DNA of 64,000 nucleotides. Source: Histomonas meleagridis. Lineage: Eukaryota > Parabasalia > Tritrichomonadida > Dientamoebidae. A program made the position numbers and the translations under genes. Location of the stretch: positions 62,001 to 126,000 of the forward strand of contig WSYJ01000105.1 of NCBI GenBank assembly GCA_020186115.1. Reading direction: 5' to 3'. Shown piece after piece: positions 48,947 through 58,747 of the stretch (positions are counted from its first letter, which is position 1; each line of letters begins with the position of its first letter). The notes under the pieces were generated by a model, which was given only the letters and a program-made list of their open reading frames with translations, had not been told where the DNA came from and did not search any database.

Positions 48947-49215
48947 TTACGCAATGAATAAAGGCCACAAATAAAATTAATTAATACATCAAATTTTGAT
49001 GTACGGTTATTATTTCTTACATTTCTCTGATTTTTAATAAAAACAGAACGATTTAGAAAAGCATTATGAAATAATCATTGTTTAAATGAGATTTTAACCA
49101 AATTAAATGGAAAAAGAACAAAATGAAAAGAAATGAAGTAATAGGGCTGCCCCAAATAAACGGTGTAGTAAACGGTTTTGGGAGTTTTGGCGGTTTTGGT
49201 CAAGCCTTGGTTTAT
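48947..49215. promoter_or_regulatory. uL2 promoter, cluster of CGGTTT boxes
   Basis: Just before the ATG at 49216 there are AAACGGTG (49156), AAACGGTTTTGG (49172) and GGCGGTTTTGGTC (49190). The last equals the uS14 box. No TCAYW initiator is seen. Confidence 0.5.
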
Positions 49216-49974
49216 ATGGGACACATCATTCGTGCTCAGCGTAAAGGTAATGGTAATGTTTTCCGTGCTCACACACACCACAGGAAAGGCGCTGCAAAGT
49301 TCATGCCATTAACAGCTGCACAAAGGTCTGCTCAAATCGTTGGTGTTGTCAAAGACATTATCCATGATCCAGGAAGAGGCGCTCCACTTGCTCAACTTGT
49401 TTTCCAAAAATCCGGAAAAGCAGGTCTTGAAAGACATCTTGTTATTGCCCCAGAAGGTATTCACACTGGTCAATTAATCCAAGTTGGTTCAACAGCCTCC
49501 CTCCATGTTGGTAACATTCTCCCACTCGGTCAAATCCCAGAAGGTGCCGAAGTTTGCAACGTTGAACATCATCCAGGAGATGGTGGTCGTTATGGCCGTT
49601 GCTCAGGTGATTCATGCCGTGTTATCACACACAACGATGATGGCTACACACGTGTCCAACTCCCATCCGGCCGTAAAGTCGTTGTTTCCAGCAATTGCCG
49701 CGCATGCCTTGGTGTTGTATCTGGTGGCGGTCGTCTTGAAAAGCCACTCCTTAAGGCCGGTACAGTTGCACACAAATACGCTGCAAAGAGGAAGGCATGG
49801 CCAGTTGTCCGTGGTACAGCAATGAACCCAGTCGATCACCCATACGGTGGTGGTTCACATCAACACATCGGTAAGCCATCAACAGTTTCTCGTAACGCTC
49901 GTCCAGGTCAAAAGGTTGGTCTCGTCGCCGCCCGCCGTACTGGTCGCAGGAGGGGTACAATCTCAGTCGTCTAA
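49216..49974 (+). CDS. RPL8: 60S ribosomal protein uL2
   Basis: 252 residues from the ATG at 49216. An in-frame ATG 93 bp upstream would add a peptide encoded by the promoter boxes ([10 protein letters not shown]) and is rejected. [28 protein letters not shown] is the normal eukaryotic N-terminus. [40 protein letters not shown] and [40 protein letters not shown], with the universally conserved His near the peptidyl transferase centre, complete the protein. The stop overlaps TAAAA. Base composition is much less AT-rich than its neighbours, as in SCS-beta, which suits high expression. Confidence 0.97.
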   Translation: MGHIIRAQRKGNGNVFRAHTHHRKGAAKFMPLTAAQRSAQIVGVVKDIIHDPGRGAPLAQLVFQKSGKAGLERHLVIAPEGIHTGQLIQVGSTASLHVGNILPLGQIPEGAEVCNVEHHPGDGGRYGRCSGDSCRVITHNDDGYTRVQLPSGRKVVVSSNCRACLGVVSGGGRLEKPLLKAGTVAHKYAAKRKAWPVVRGTAMNPVDHPYGGGSHQHIGKPSTVSRNARPGQKVGLVAARRTGRRRGTISVV

Positions 49975-50267
49975 AAACCAAATTTTGCATAATTTCATCG
50001 TTTTTGATTCCATTAAATTTAAGTATATCTTAATCTGTTAGCACATAATTGGATTTGAGTAATTATTTTATATGGTTTGTGTATTATGTTGGAGTAATCA
50101 GTCTGAAACTTGACAAATGAATAATTGAGTTTCTTTTTTTATCTTGAGTTCATACAATTTCTCAACACATTTTAGTCAACAAAAACAATTTTTTTGATCG
50201 ATCATTAGATTGGTTCAGATATTACAATTGTAATATTAAAGTAAACAAAATAAATACAAACAAATGT
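49975..50267. other. Intergenic, nothing seen
   Basis: About 290 bp of AT-rich sequence between convergent genes. Confidence 0.4.
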
Positions 50268-51329
50268 TTATGTATTATATGGATTTCTTGTGTATTCAAA
50301 TGACCCGAGTGATGAATTTCTCGTTTTCCTTATCATGCTTAATGAGTTCATTGATTCCTTTATATAATTTAATTGTTCTTTAGCTGAACGAAGTGCATTG
50401 ACAAAATTTTGATCAACAATTTCGGTGTTATTAACTGAAAGTGAATGTAGCGATTGAAAGTTTATTCTGTTTTGCTTATGTGAATTAGAAAAAGAGTTTA
50501 TTTGCTTGTGTGAATTTGTATCAGCATCATCATTCACATAAGATATATCTTCTAGTACAAAAACAGGCGAAAGATTGAGTTCTGGTTTATCATTTTTAGG
50601 TGAAAAATCGCGATTTTCATCTTCACTTGAAAAATATATTTCCTTCGAAATTGTTAAAGAATGAGGTTTTGGAATCGAATTATTAATACTCAAGAGGGAT
50701 GAGGGCATTGTGGGAATTTGTTGCTCAAATTCTTCGGATTCATCAGATTTGATCATAAGATTTGAATACTTAGATTCTTTTGGTAAGGATTCTTTCGGAA
50801 TGGTATCACAGAGGCTAAAAGAAAAACAAATTTCTGTTTGTTCATCTTCTATTGAAAGTGGTTTGATACTATTTGGAGAAAATAAATCTTCTGTAAGATC
50901 TGTTTGAGAATCATCTGAATCACTAAACGTGATTCTTTTTTTAATAGGTGTTTTTGTTACACTTTCATATTCTGGAATGTCGTTAGACAGATTTTGATTA
51001 TCAATTTCAGATTCTAATTGATTTGAATTTATTGAAGGGCTGTTTGTATTGGTAAAATTGCTGTTATTTTTGGTAGTTTCTGATGAATTAGTTGGATTTT
51101 TGATATTTTGAGGTGTGATTTCAACTGTTGAAAGACACATGTTTTTAACCAACGAATCCAAAGATTCTTCTTCTTCTTCCTCTTCATTTACAAAAAACTT
51201 ATCGTTTAAAATGGATGAATGAATATGAAGTTTTTTCTCATATTTTTCTATTGACCCGTAAATATTTGAAGTTGTTATAGAAGAATTATCTAAGAAACTT
51301 TCCAATTCGCTGTCGATATCATCTTCCAT
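50268..51329 (-). CDS. Ser/Asn-rich disordered protein
   Basis: 353 residues. Most of the protein is low-complexity Ser/Asn/Glu (NSSETTKNNSNFTNTNSPSIN, EEEEEEESLDSL). It is likely disordered, with several S/T-P sites that suggest phosphorylation. The last 60 residues contain a possible helix (VNALRSAKEQLNYIKESMNSL) and a basic end. No catalytic motif is seen. It is divergent from the phospholipid methyltransferase gene; AAACGGTTTTCA stands about 20 bp before its ATG on the minus strand. No family recognised. Confidence 0.55.
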   Translation of the reverse strand: MEDDIDSELESFLDNSSITTSNIYGSIEKYEKKLHIHSSILNDKFFVNEEEEEEESLDSLVKNMCLSTVEITPQNIKNPTNSSETTKNNSNFTNTNSPSINSNQLESEIDNQNLSNDIPEYESVTKTPIKKRITFSDSDDSQTDLTEDLFSPNSIKPLSIEDEQTEICFSFSLCDTIPKESLPKESKYSNLMIKSDESEEFEQQIPTMPSSLLSINNSIPKPHSLTISKEIYFSSEDENRDFSPKNDKPELNLSPVFVLEDISYVNDDADTNSHKQINSFSNSHKQNRINFQSLHSLSVNNTEIVDQNFVNALRSAKEQLNYIKESMNSLSMIRKTRNSSLGSFEYTRNPYNT

Positions 51330-51385
51330 AAAAAATTTCTTGTTTGAGCTTGAAAACCGTTTATTTTTTCAGAGTTTAAAAATAG

Positions 51386-51901
51386 ATGTCAACAATAATC
51401 GTTGTTAACATCTTTGATCTAATTTTATTTATAACACTTGTTGCGCCATATATACTCTATTCAATTGCATATAAATATCCTCAAATATTCAAACGATTTA
51501 TGACACAAAATCAACTTATTTTATTATCATCTATCATGAAAACCATTTGCATGGTATTATATGCAGCTTATGGTTTCCAAGGCAAGTTTACATTTAAATA
51601 TATTTATATTAGTATTGTTTGTATTGCTATAGGTCAATATCTTAATTATATCGTTTATACACGTCTTGGCAAAGTACGTGCATATTATGGCTGGGAACTT
51701 GGTATTGATAATTCACCTCCAATTCATGGCTTCCCATTTGATATTGGACATCCACAGTACAAAGGTTGCTTCCTTACGCTTCTTGGAACGTATCTTTTGT
51801 TTGAGGCAACCAAAAAGTTCACATTTTTCACAATAATATGGACCATTATGTACTTTTATATCACCCTTATTGAGAGCACTTCTCCTGGAAGAAAAGCATG
51901 A
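51386..51901 (+). CDS. Phospholipid N-methyltransferase (PLMT/PEMT type)
   Basis: 171 residues with four predicted membrane helices. The SAM-binding and active segment matches the plant PLMT/fungal Opi3 group: GQYLNYIVYTRLGKVRAYYGWELG (about 92-115), FPFDIGHPQYKGCFLTLLG and the final TLIESTSPGRKA with the invariant Glu. This enzyme class methylates phosphatidyl-mono- or -dimethylethanolamine to phosphatidylcholine in the ER. No first-step enzyme is in the window. The short size equals single-domain PLMT (about 164-200). A real ATG is used; no initiator stands close by. Confidence 0.82.
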   Translation: MSTIIVVNIFDLILFITLVAPYILYSIAYKYPQIFKRFMTQNQLILLSSIMKTICMVLYAAYGFQGKFTFKYIYISIVCIAIGQYLNYIVYTRLGKVRAYYGWELGIDNSPPIHGFPFDIGHPQYKGCFLTLLGTYLLFEATKKFTFFTIIWTIMYFYITLIESTSPGRKA

Positions 51902-52225
51902 GTAAAAAGTAATTAGACGCATAAAAAAAAATTTTTAAATAATTCAAGGAACGCAAATGAAGAATTGTTTAGATGACCAATGATATTTTTAACCATAGTT
52001 ATTATTTGCTAAGCCAAATTGTGTTTGAAATATCATTGTTATCAATTTGAAATGTGTTTCATGTGTATCCATTAAATTATCGCAATATTTTCCTATTGTT
52101 CTAATTTGCTCACGCCAAAATGCACTAAAATAAAGTTTTCAATGATATGTTCGCATTTTTTTGAATATGTCGATAAGGGCGAAAAGATTTTCACTAGGTT
52201 TGCTTGTCCGGTACTATAAAACAAA
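51902..52225. promoter_or_regulatory. Intergenic; initiator of the DUF3447 gene
   Basis: About 320 bp. The only clear element is TCACT at 52191-52195, about 30 bp before the ATG at 52226. Near-copy words GTCCGGTACTAT follow it. Confidence 0.4.
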
Positions 52226-53404
52226 ATGAACAATTGGGAAACAATTCAGTTTATTCAACAAAAAATATTTTCCTTAAATAAAGAAAATCTTGTTCAAGCA
52301 GCTATTTCAGTGTTTGATATATTTGATAATAATTATCAGTATTCATTTAACTTACTTATTAGTCAAATAATTTATTCATCATTTGTAGCAGGTATGAATG
52401 ATTTAGAAGTCTATATGAATTTCATTAAAGAAATAAAAAAATTTGAAGATAACAAACAAACTCAAAGTAAAATACATAAAGTTTTTTTACAAATGATTTT
52501 AAATATATATTCTCAAGAATCAAATTATTTTCTTGAGAGAATGATTCAAGAAAATTTATGCGAATCAAACATAGTTGTACAGATGAGAGAAGAATCGTAT
52601 TTTATACATTACATGTCCAAAAAATTTCTAGAAAAAAAAGAATATTTGAAACAAAATATAGTAAACATTGAAAAACTTTCAAAGAATGATTGGGAAATTC
52701 ATAAGAAACTTATTAAAGAAGGACAAAATCCTAATGAAATTTCGAAAATAATTCGAAATGATGAAATAGAAAAACTTCAAGAAATATCAGCACAAAATGA
52801 ATTCGATTTTAATCAAACAATTAAACCATCACTTTATGAAAGATGTTCTTTTATTAATACACAAAATGTTACATTAATTGATTATGCAGCATTTTTCGGA
52901 TCAATTAAATGTTTTAAATATTTACTTATGAATGGTTCTGATATAAAAAATACAGGTAGGTATGCAGTTGCAGGTGGAAATGAAGAAATCATTCATTTAT
53001 GTGAACAAAATCATTCATCATTTGAAGGTGCATATGAAGTAGCAATTGAATTTCATCGAAATGATATCTTTAAATATCTTTATGAAAATAAAATTGCTGA
53101 AATTAATAATTTAGAAGAATTTGGAAAGAAGTGTATTTCATCTCATAATTATGAAATTTTTATATTTTTACAAAAAGAAGGGATGCTAATTTGCGAAAAC
53201 ATTATTAATGAATCAACAAAAATTGGAAACATATTTCTCATAAAACATTTTCTTGAATGTAATCAAATTCCGAAAGATATTTTAGTATTTTCATCAGAGT
53301 CAGGAAATATTGAACTTGTTAATTATATTTTAATACAAGAAGGAATTGATATTAATGCTAAAGATATTTATTTGTTTTATTTAAAATTTATTTTAATAAT
53401 TTGA
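52226..53404 (+). CDS. DUF3447/ankyrin-repeat protein, continued out of frame
   Basis: 392 residues in the first frame. The helical N-terminal domain (IFSLNKENLVQAAISVFDIFDNNYQYSFNLLISQIIYSSF) and the hinge (LSKNDWEIHKKLIKEGQNPNEISKIIRNDEIEKLQEISAQ) equal those of the gene at 21935. The DUF3447/ankyrin part ends ELVNYILIQEGIDINAKDIYLFYLKFILII*. The stop lies in the first AT-rich connecting segment; five complete ankyrin modules follow at a strict 170-bp period. An initiator TCACT is at 52191. The family is large in trichomonads and has no known function; ankyrin repeats mediate protein contact. The N-terminal half is intact and evidently under constraint. Confidence 0.65.
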   Translation: MNNWETIQFIQQKIFSLNKENLVQAAISVFDIFDNNYQYSFNLLISQIIYSSFVAGMNDLEVYMNFIKEIKKFEDNKQTQSKIHKVFLQMILNIYSQESNYFLERMIQENLCESNIVVQMREESYFIHYMSKKFLEKKEYLKQNIVNIEKLSKNDWEIHKKLIKEGQNPNEISKIIRNDEIEKLQEISAQNEFDFNQTIKPSLYERCSFINTQNVTLIDYAAFFGSIKCFKYLLMNGSDIKNTGRYAVAGGNEEIIHLCEQNHSSFEGAYEVAIEFHRNDIFKYLYENKIAEINNLEEFGKKCISSHNYEIFIFLQKEGMLICENIINESTKIGNIFLIKHFLECNQIPKDILVFSSESGNIELVNYILIQEGIDINAKDIYLFYLKFILII

Positions 53405-54470
53405 TATTTCAAAATAATATTTGGAAATTATTTAAATTATTTAAAACAGCACTTATGTGGGCATCTGAAAATGGTCGTACAGAAATCGTTAAATTACTTC
53501 TTAAACAAGAAGGAATTGATATCAATGCTAAAGATATTTATTTGTTTTATTTAAAATTTATTTTAATAATTTGATATTTCAAAATAATATTTGGAAATTA
53601 TTTAAAATATTTGATACAGCACTTATGTGGGCATCTTTAGAAGGTCATAAAGAAATCGTTAAATTACTTCTTGAACAAGAAAGAATTGATATCAATGCTA
53701 AAGATATTTATTTGATTTATTTAAAATTTATTTTAATAATTTGATATTTCAAAATAATATTTGGAAATCATTTAAATTATTTAGAACAGCACTTATGGAA
53801 GCATCTTATAATGGTCATACAGAAACAGTTAAATTACTTCTTGAACAAATAGGAATTGATATTAATGCTAAAGATATTTATTCGTTTTATTTATAATTTA
53901 TTTTAATAATTTGATATTTCGAAATAATATTTGGAAATCATTTAAATTATTTAGAACAGCACTTATGGAAGCATCTTATAATGGTCATACAGAAACAGTT
54001 AAATTACTTCTTGAACAAATAGGAATTGATATTAATGCTAAAGATATTTATTTGTTTTGTTTATAATTTATTTTAATAATTTGATATTTTAATATAATAT
54101 TTGGAAATTATTTAAATTATTTAAAACAGCACTTATGTGGGCATCTTTAGGAGGTCATAAAGAAATAGTTAAATTACTTCTTGAAAAAGAAGGAATTGAT
54201 ATTAATGCTAAAGATATTTATTTGATTTATTTAAAATTTATTTTAATAATTTGATATTTCAAAATAATATTTGGAAATTATTTAAAATAATATCATATTT
54301 GAAAATTATATAAAGTATTTTGAACAGCATACATGTACGCAAGAAAATGAATATACCGAAATAATTGAAATGTTTCGTAAAAAAGAAGGAATCCAAGATG
54401 ATATAACAGATAAAGCAAATGATCAAATGGAATTCTTTCCATTTTGGTAAGGAATTGGTATCATTCTAAA
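53341..54470 (+). repeat. 170-bp ankyrin modules, six in tandem
   Basis: GGAATTGAT-type starts fall at 53341, 53511, 53681, 53851, 54021 and 54191, exactly 170 bp apart. Each module has about 90 bp coding a good ankyrin unit (TALMWASENGRTEIVKLLLKQEGIDINAKD; others differ at surface positions, e.g. LEGHK, YNGHT, LGGHK). Each also has about 80 bp of AT-rich DNA containing TTTAATAATTTGATATTTC and AATATTTGGAAAT, nearly invariant. A last unit (TAYMYA, then EIIEMF after a 1-base shift) ends MEFFPFW and a stop near 54450. Confidence 0.85.
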
Positions 54471-55170
54471 AAACTTACCGAATAAACATATATAAAAAGT
54501 TAAAGAATTTTTAAAACACGTAACATATTTTAATGAGCTTTGAAGTTGTTTGGTTACATAATTTGAAGTAAAAAGAAAATGTTTAAAGTGTAATAAAGAG
54601 AAATATCAATTACATTCCCTCACCAAAAATTGTGTTGTAAAATCATTCGACTTTTTCTGTAAAAAATTCAAACAAATTTAGTTTGCCATTAATTACATCA
54701 ATTTTTTGTTTGAAAAAAAATATGTCAATTTATTCCTACAAAAGGATGCTATCACAAGGTGTGGATATGTATAAGGAAAAAGGTATAATAAAATGGTGTG
54801 AACAATTATAGTTGAAACAAATTTTTGAAGTGGTGGTGGATGCATACAACTTTTTTCTTTCATTTTTCAAGTAAAATTGTAAACTTTCATACATCCAGCT
54901 GACCATGGTCTATACCTAAAAAAAAAAAAAAAAAAATAAAACCTTTTTATTTTATACTTTGTTTGATTGATGAACGCTCATCATTTTAGGAAAACAACAA
55001 GAAAATTATGATGAACTTTTACATAATGATTTTGAACTTCATAATTATGTTAAAAAATGCGTTAATTATATACAATGAATTAACAATATATTTGTTATTT
55101 TCATAATAATTTACTTTTTGTTCAAACTTAATTTATCACAGATAAAAGCAGAACTACTCAAGACGAACAC
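54471..55170. other. Intergenic with poly(A) tract and DUF3447 scrap
   Basis: About 700 bp. A run of 19 A at 54918-54936 follows TATACCT. At about 54990-55070 the plus strand reads YDELLHNDFELHNYVKKCVNY, a relic of the DUF3447 hinge (EELSKNDWELHKKLIKEG). No gene. Confidence 0.45.
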
Positions 55171-55749
55171 TTATTTGAAATTGAAATATCTTTGATAAAC
55201 AATATCTTCTGTAGTAAATTTAATAGTATTATTATATGTTATGTTTGTCATAACTTCTACATCATATTTAGAATTTTCGCTAATCATATATTTATAACAT
55301 TTGATTCCCGTAGTAACATTAACATCAGCTTCTGAATTATCGATTTCTTTGCCTTCACGATTATATGATACAACTTTAAATGTGTATAACGTTCCAACAT
55401 CGTGTGCTTCGATTATTGCTAAATAATTAATTAGATCTTTTGTTACCTTGCTAATCACTGGATTTGCTTTGTCAATCGAATAGTGATGTTCTTCAAACTC
55501 GTGTTCAGTCGTCCTTTGCTTAAGATAAAACATAGTGTTAACAAAGACTATCCTTTCAAATTCTGTTGCATTACATTTGCTGTGTCCTGTTTGAATCATT
55601 GCTGTGTTTCCATAAGTATTAAGATAAAAATTTTCTGTTTCAGATATTTGACTGGTACTATCGGGAAACGAATACCAAATATCTCCAGTGGCATTTTGCT
55701 TCGCTGTATGAGAAAAGTAAATTATATATATATTGTTATTAAATACCAA
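55171..55749 (-). pseudogene. Fragment of an unknown Thr/Asn-rich protein
   Basis: 192 codons open but with no ATG at the 5' end (TTG at 55749; first ATG 51 codons in). The sequence is beta-rich with sequons (NATG, NATE, NVTT, NITY) and ends FTTEDIVYQRYFNFK; it looks like part of an extracellular domain. The 5' end runs straight into minus-strand ankyrin-module DNA (55750 onwards). It is probably a gene fragment, or a short gene that lost its start. No family recognised. Confidence 0.4.
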
Positions 55750-55985
55750 ATAAATAAAACAAATATATAATTATTTAAAGAAATATCCCTCGCATTAACA
55801 TCAATTCCTTTTTGTTCAAGAAGTAATTTAACAACATCTATATAGGCATTTCCAGATGCTTGCATTAGAGCTGATCTAAAGAATTTGAATAAAATTGAAA
55901 AATTATTTTGATATATAAAATTATTAAAACAAACAAAAAATAAAACAAATTAATACCTTTAGCATTAATATCAATAAAAAATGAA
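55750..55985 (-). pseudogene. Ankyrin-module relic
   Basis: One ankyrin unit on the minus strand (SALMQASGNAYIDVVKLLLEQKGIDVNARD) with the AT-rich connecting segment on both sides and a scrap of a second INAK. About one and a half modules, not a gene. Confidence 0.65.
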
Positions 55986-56086
55986 TGAATTCAAAATAAT
56001 TTATATTCACTTATTTTTTTGTTATAAGTTATTAAACATAAACAAATAAAATAAAATTGAAACAAAATTTTAATACAAAAAATCGC

Positions 56087-57718
56087 TTAGTTTTGAGTTT
56101 CGAGTTGAGATGGATTCATAATACTCTCTATTGTTTCTAAAATTGGCGATGTATCAACTTTTTTGGTCTTTGGAGCTATGAATTGTGGGAGAACAACATT
56201 TGAAATCTGTGGCGTTGTGCATGATACCATTGAACTAAGTATTTCAGTAAGCGCTTTTCTTCTTTGAGATATATTAGATTCAACTGGTGGAGGAAGTTCA
56301 AAGTTTTCATTACTTTGAGGTACGTCAACTTCTTCAATTGGTATCGAAAAATCAATTTGTTGAAATTCCTGTGCAATATTTTGAGGAAGTTTCGAAATTA
56401 CATTAGACTGAAATTTTTGTATCGAAGTATTTTTGCATGTTTCATCATCTTGGATTATTTCCGGGAGTTGAATATGAATACTCCCATCATCTTTAACGTC
56501 CTCCGTGACATGTGATTTGAAAGACGGTTTAAAAGAATCAAAATCAGAAATAAACGTTTTCGTGCGCTCTATTGTTTGTTGTATTTGTTGAGAAAATTTA
56601 ATCAGCTCTTTGTCGATTTCGGTTTTTCTTATACACTTTGGTTTTGGTGGAGGTACGAATGCTGGAATTTCTAAAGTTTCTTCATATAATTTTTCAATAC
56701 TAAGTTGATTATCTTTTTTCATGTGGTTGCTTTGGAGATTTTCGTAGAATTGTCTAAATTGCTCTGACAAAACAACGTCAGGACCTTCTGTAGATTGAGG
56801 TTTTAGCTCTTCATTTATAACGAGTGGTGTAATTGCATCAATTTGTGAAATGATTTTTAATCTATTTTGGATTTGTGATTCTATAATTTGCATCTCCTGT
56901 TCATTTATCTTTTTATTTTCTAGTAAATTTTTAAGATTTTGAAAGAATTCCAATTGAGATGAATAAATTGATTTTTCCATATTTTCATGGTATTGGAGAA
57001 TTTTAATGAGGTTCTGAATATCTTCTTCGAGTGCTTCAACCTTGGAATCGATCGATTGAGAATCGTTGAAATTTTCTATAATTGTTGGGAAAAGTTTGAA
57101 TTCATCAAATGTAATATCCGAAATTGAGTGCTTGGTCCATTGAGAGCTTGTAGGAAGGGAGTATTCTTCAGCCAAAATAGATGTGATATCTTCTGAATTA
57201 TCAAATTTCTCATTTTTATCAATCAGTGATAAAAGAGAAATTTCATGATCTATTGCCTTTCTTAACTCACGGATTGATTTTATTTCAGTTTCTAACTCTG
57301 AATAATCGCATGTTGAATACTCTTGAGAAATGATTTCTAAAATTTCATTAATTTTTTCATTAATTTCAGATATAGTAGTCGACGAAATATCCGGAACTTC
57401 TGCTTCGCCATAATCTTTATTTTTTTCTTGGAATAAACTGATGAGTCTTTCTATTTGAACAGATTGTTGTTCATATTGATTGATTAATTTTTTGTTGTAT
57501 GATACTTTTTCATGGCCTTCATTGTTTTCTGACCTTAATTGGTTCAGTTCTTCTTTAAGCATTGATATCATTTTTTCTTTTTCATTAATTTGGAAATTAA
57601 TATTATCTAATTGTTCTAATGCTAATTCATATTCTGACTTTCCTTTTATGACTTCTGAATGAATTTTTGAAATATTATTATAAATTTCATTTGGTGCCTG
57701 ATAAAGGTGCTCAGCCAT
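56087..57718 (-). CDS. Coiled-coil protein, unknown
   Basis: 543 residues. The N-terminal 330 residues are heptad-rich coiled coil (ELALEQLDNINFQINEKEKMISMLKEELNQLRSEN, VEALEEDIQNLIKILQYHENMEKSI). The C-terminal 200 residues are acidic and Pro-containing, with PAFVPPPKPKC, FELPPPVESN and a short repeat-like end (ILETIESIMNP). There is no signal peptide or transmembrane helix. Such proteins in flagellates are often cytoskeletal or intraflagellar-transport related, but nothing specific is seen. It is divergent, by 27 bp, from the DUF3447 relic at 57746, which is unusually tight. Confidence 0.6.
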   Translation of the reverse strand: MAEHLYQAPNEIYNNISKIHSEVIKGKSEYELALEQLDNINFQINEKEKMISMLKEELNQLRSENNEGHEKVSYNKKLINQYEQQSVQIERLISLFQEKNKDYGEAEVPDISSTTISEINEKINEILEIISQEYSTCDYSELETEIKSIRELRKAIDHEISLLSLIDKNEKFDNSEDITSILAEEYSLPTSSQWTKHSISDITFDEFKLFPTIIENFNDSQSIDSKVEALEEDIQNLIKILQYHENMEKSIYSSQLEFFQNLKNLLENKKINEQEMQIIESQIQNRLKIISQIDAITPLVINEELKPQSTEGPDVVLSEQFRQFYENLQSNHMKKDNQLSIEKLYEETLEIPAFVPPPKPKCIRKTEIDKELIKFSQQIQQTIERTKTFISDFDSFKPSFKSHVTEDVKDDGSIHIQLPEIIQDDETCKNTSIQKFQSNVISKLPQNIAQEFQQIDFSIPIEEVDVPQSNENFELPPPVESNISQRRKALTEILSSMVSCTTPQISNVVLPQFIAPKTKKVDTSPILETIESIMNPSQLETQN

Positions 57719-57745
57719 TAAATACAGTCAATTTTTTGACATTTA

Positions 57746-58480
57746 ATGTCAATTAGGTTGCGAGACGATAGCTTTTTTTCAGAGAAATATCACAATTCAG
57801 AATATTCACATTTTTATTCATATATGAAAATTCATGAAGGATTTAACACAAATCAATTTAATAATGAGTGGGAAACGCTAATGTCAAGAAAACAATTGGT
57901 GTTTGAAGCAAATAAAGAAAATATTATTCACTCAGCAAATTTAATTTTTAGTGAAATGGAAGAAAATTTCAATTTAACTTTTAACATAATCCTAAGTCAA
58001 ATGATATACATACTATGTTTTATAAAAATAAACGATGTTGATTTTTATTTAAGATTTATGAATGAAATAGAAACTTTGGAAGAAAATAATAAAAATAAAG
58101 ATAAAATATATGATATATTAAAGAAAATCCTAAATAAGCCCACACAAGAATATAATTATATTCTTGAACACATGATTGAAAATAATTTTATTCCAGTAAA
58201 AGTTGTTCAGAATAAAAAAAAATTCAATATTTTATGCATTATATTCCTAAAAAAGATATAAACGAAATTTGTAATAAAGTTGAAAAATTTAAAGAACTTT
58301 CAAAGAATAATTTTGATCTTCATAAACAATTAATTAAAGAAGGAATTGATATTATTTTTCTCTATTATATATTCATTTTAATAATTATGTATTCCAAAAG
58401 AATATTTCGAAATAATTGAAAATATTTAGAACAGCACTTGAATATGAGATCGCAAAATTACTTCATTCCAATAAGGAATT
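57746..58480 (+). pseudogene. DUF3447/ankyrin gene, frameshifted and internally deleted
   Basis: The first frame (to 58261) carries the helical N-terminal domain (FEANKENIIHSANLIFSEMEENFNLTFNIILSQMIYIL). A shift in an A-run near 58218 moves to the frame of HYIPKKDINEICNKVEKFKELSKNNFDLHKQLIKEGIDI (to 58419). The whole DUF3447 core is missing. An AT-rich connecting segment follows and then TALEYEIAKLLHSNKELIP out of frame. It is probably the result of recombination between hinge and ankyrin part. Confidence 0.7.
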
Positions 58481-58747
58481 GATTCCTCTTAAAAATTTAA
58501 ACACTTTTATAATGAATTATTTTTCATTTGTACCACTGATGAACTATACACCACTGTAGCGCCTTATATAAGTGTTGGAGCAGTCCCATAATTACTTCAT
58601 TGAAACTAATTGTAATAATCGAATTTTCATATTATTTCCGCAAATTATCGCCAATTAACAGATTTTACTTATAAATTCAACTAAATAACAATTTATATAT
58701 ATTTTTGATATCAATGAGTTTACTAGAAAACATTTACACTTAAGTTT
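58481..58747. other. Intergenic, nothing seen
   Basis: About 270 bp, AT-rich, between the relic and the 3' end of the NEMF-like gene. Confidence 0.35.

Noticed and set aside
49123-49215. N-terminal extension of uL2 from an upstream ATG
   Set aside because: The extension is encoded by promoter boxes and the second ATG gives the normal uL2 N-terminus.
53360-53445. Ordinary GT-AG introns between ankyrin modules
   Set aside because: GT is not conserved (GA in two copies) and CAG is replaced in TPL/NAL units; no ACTAAC.
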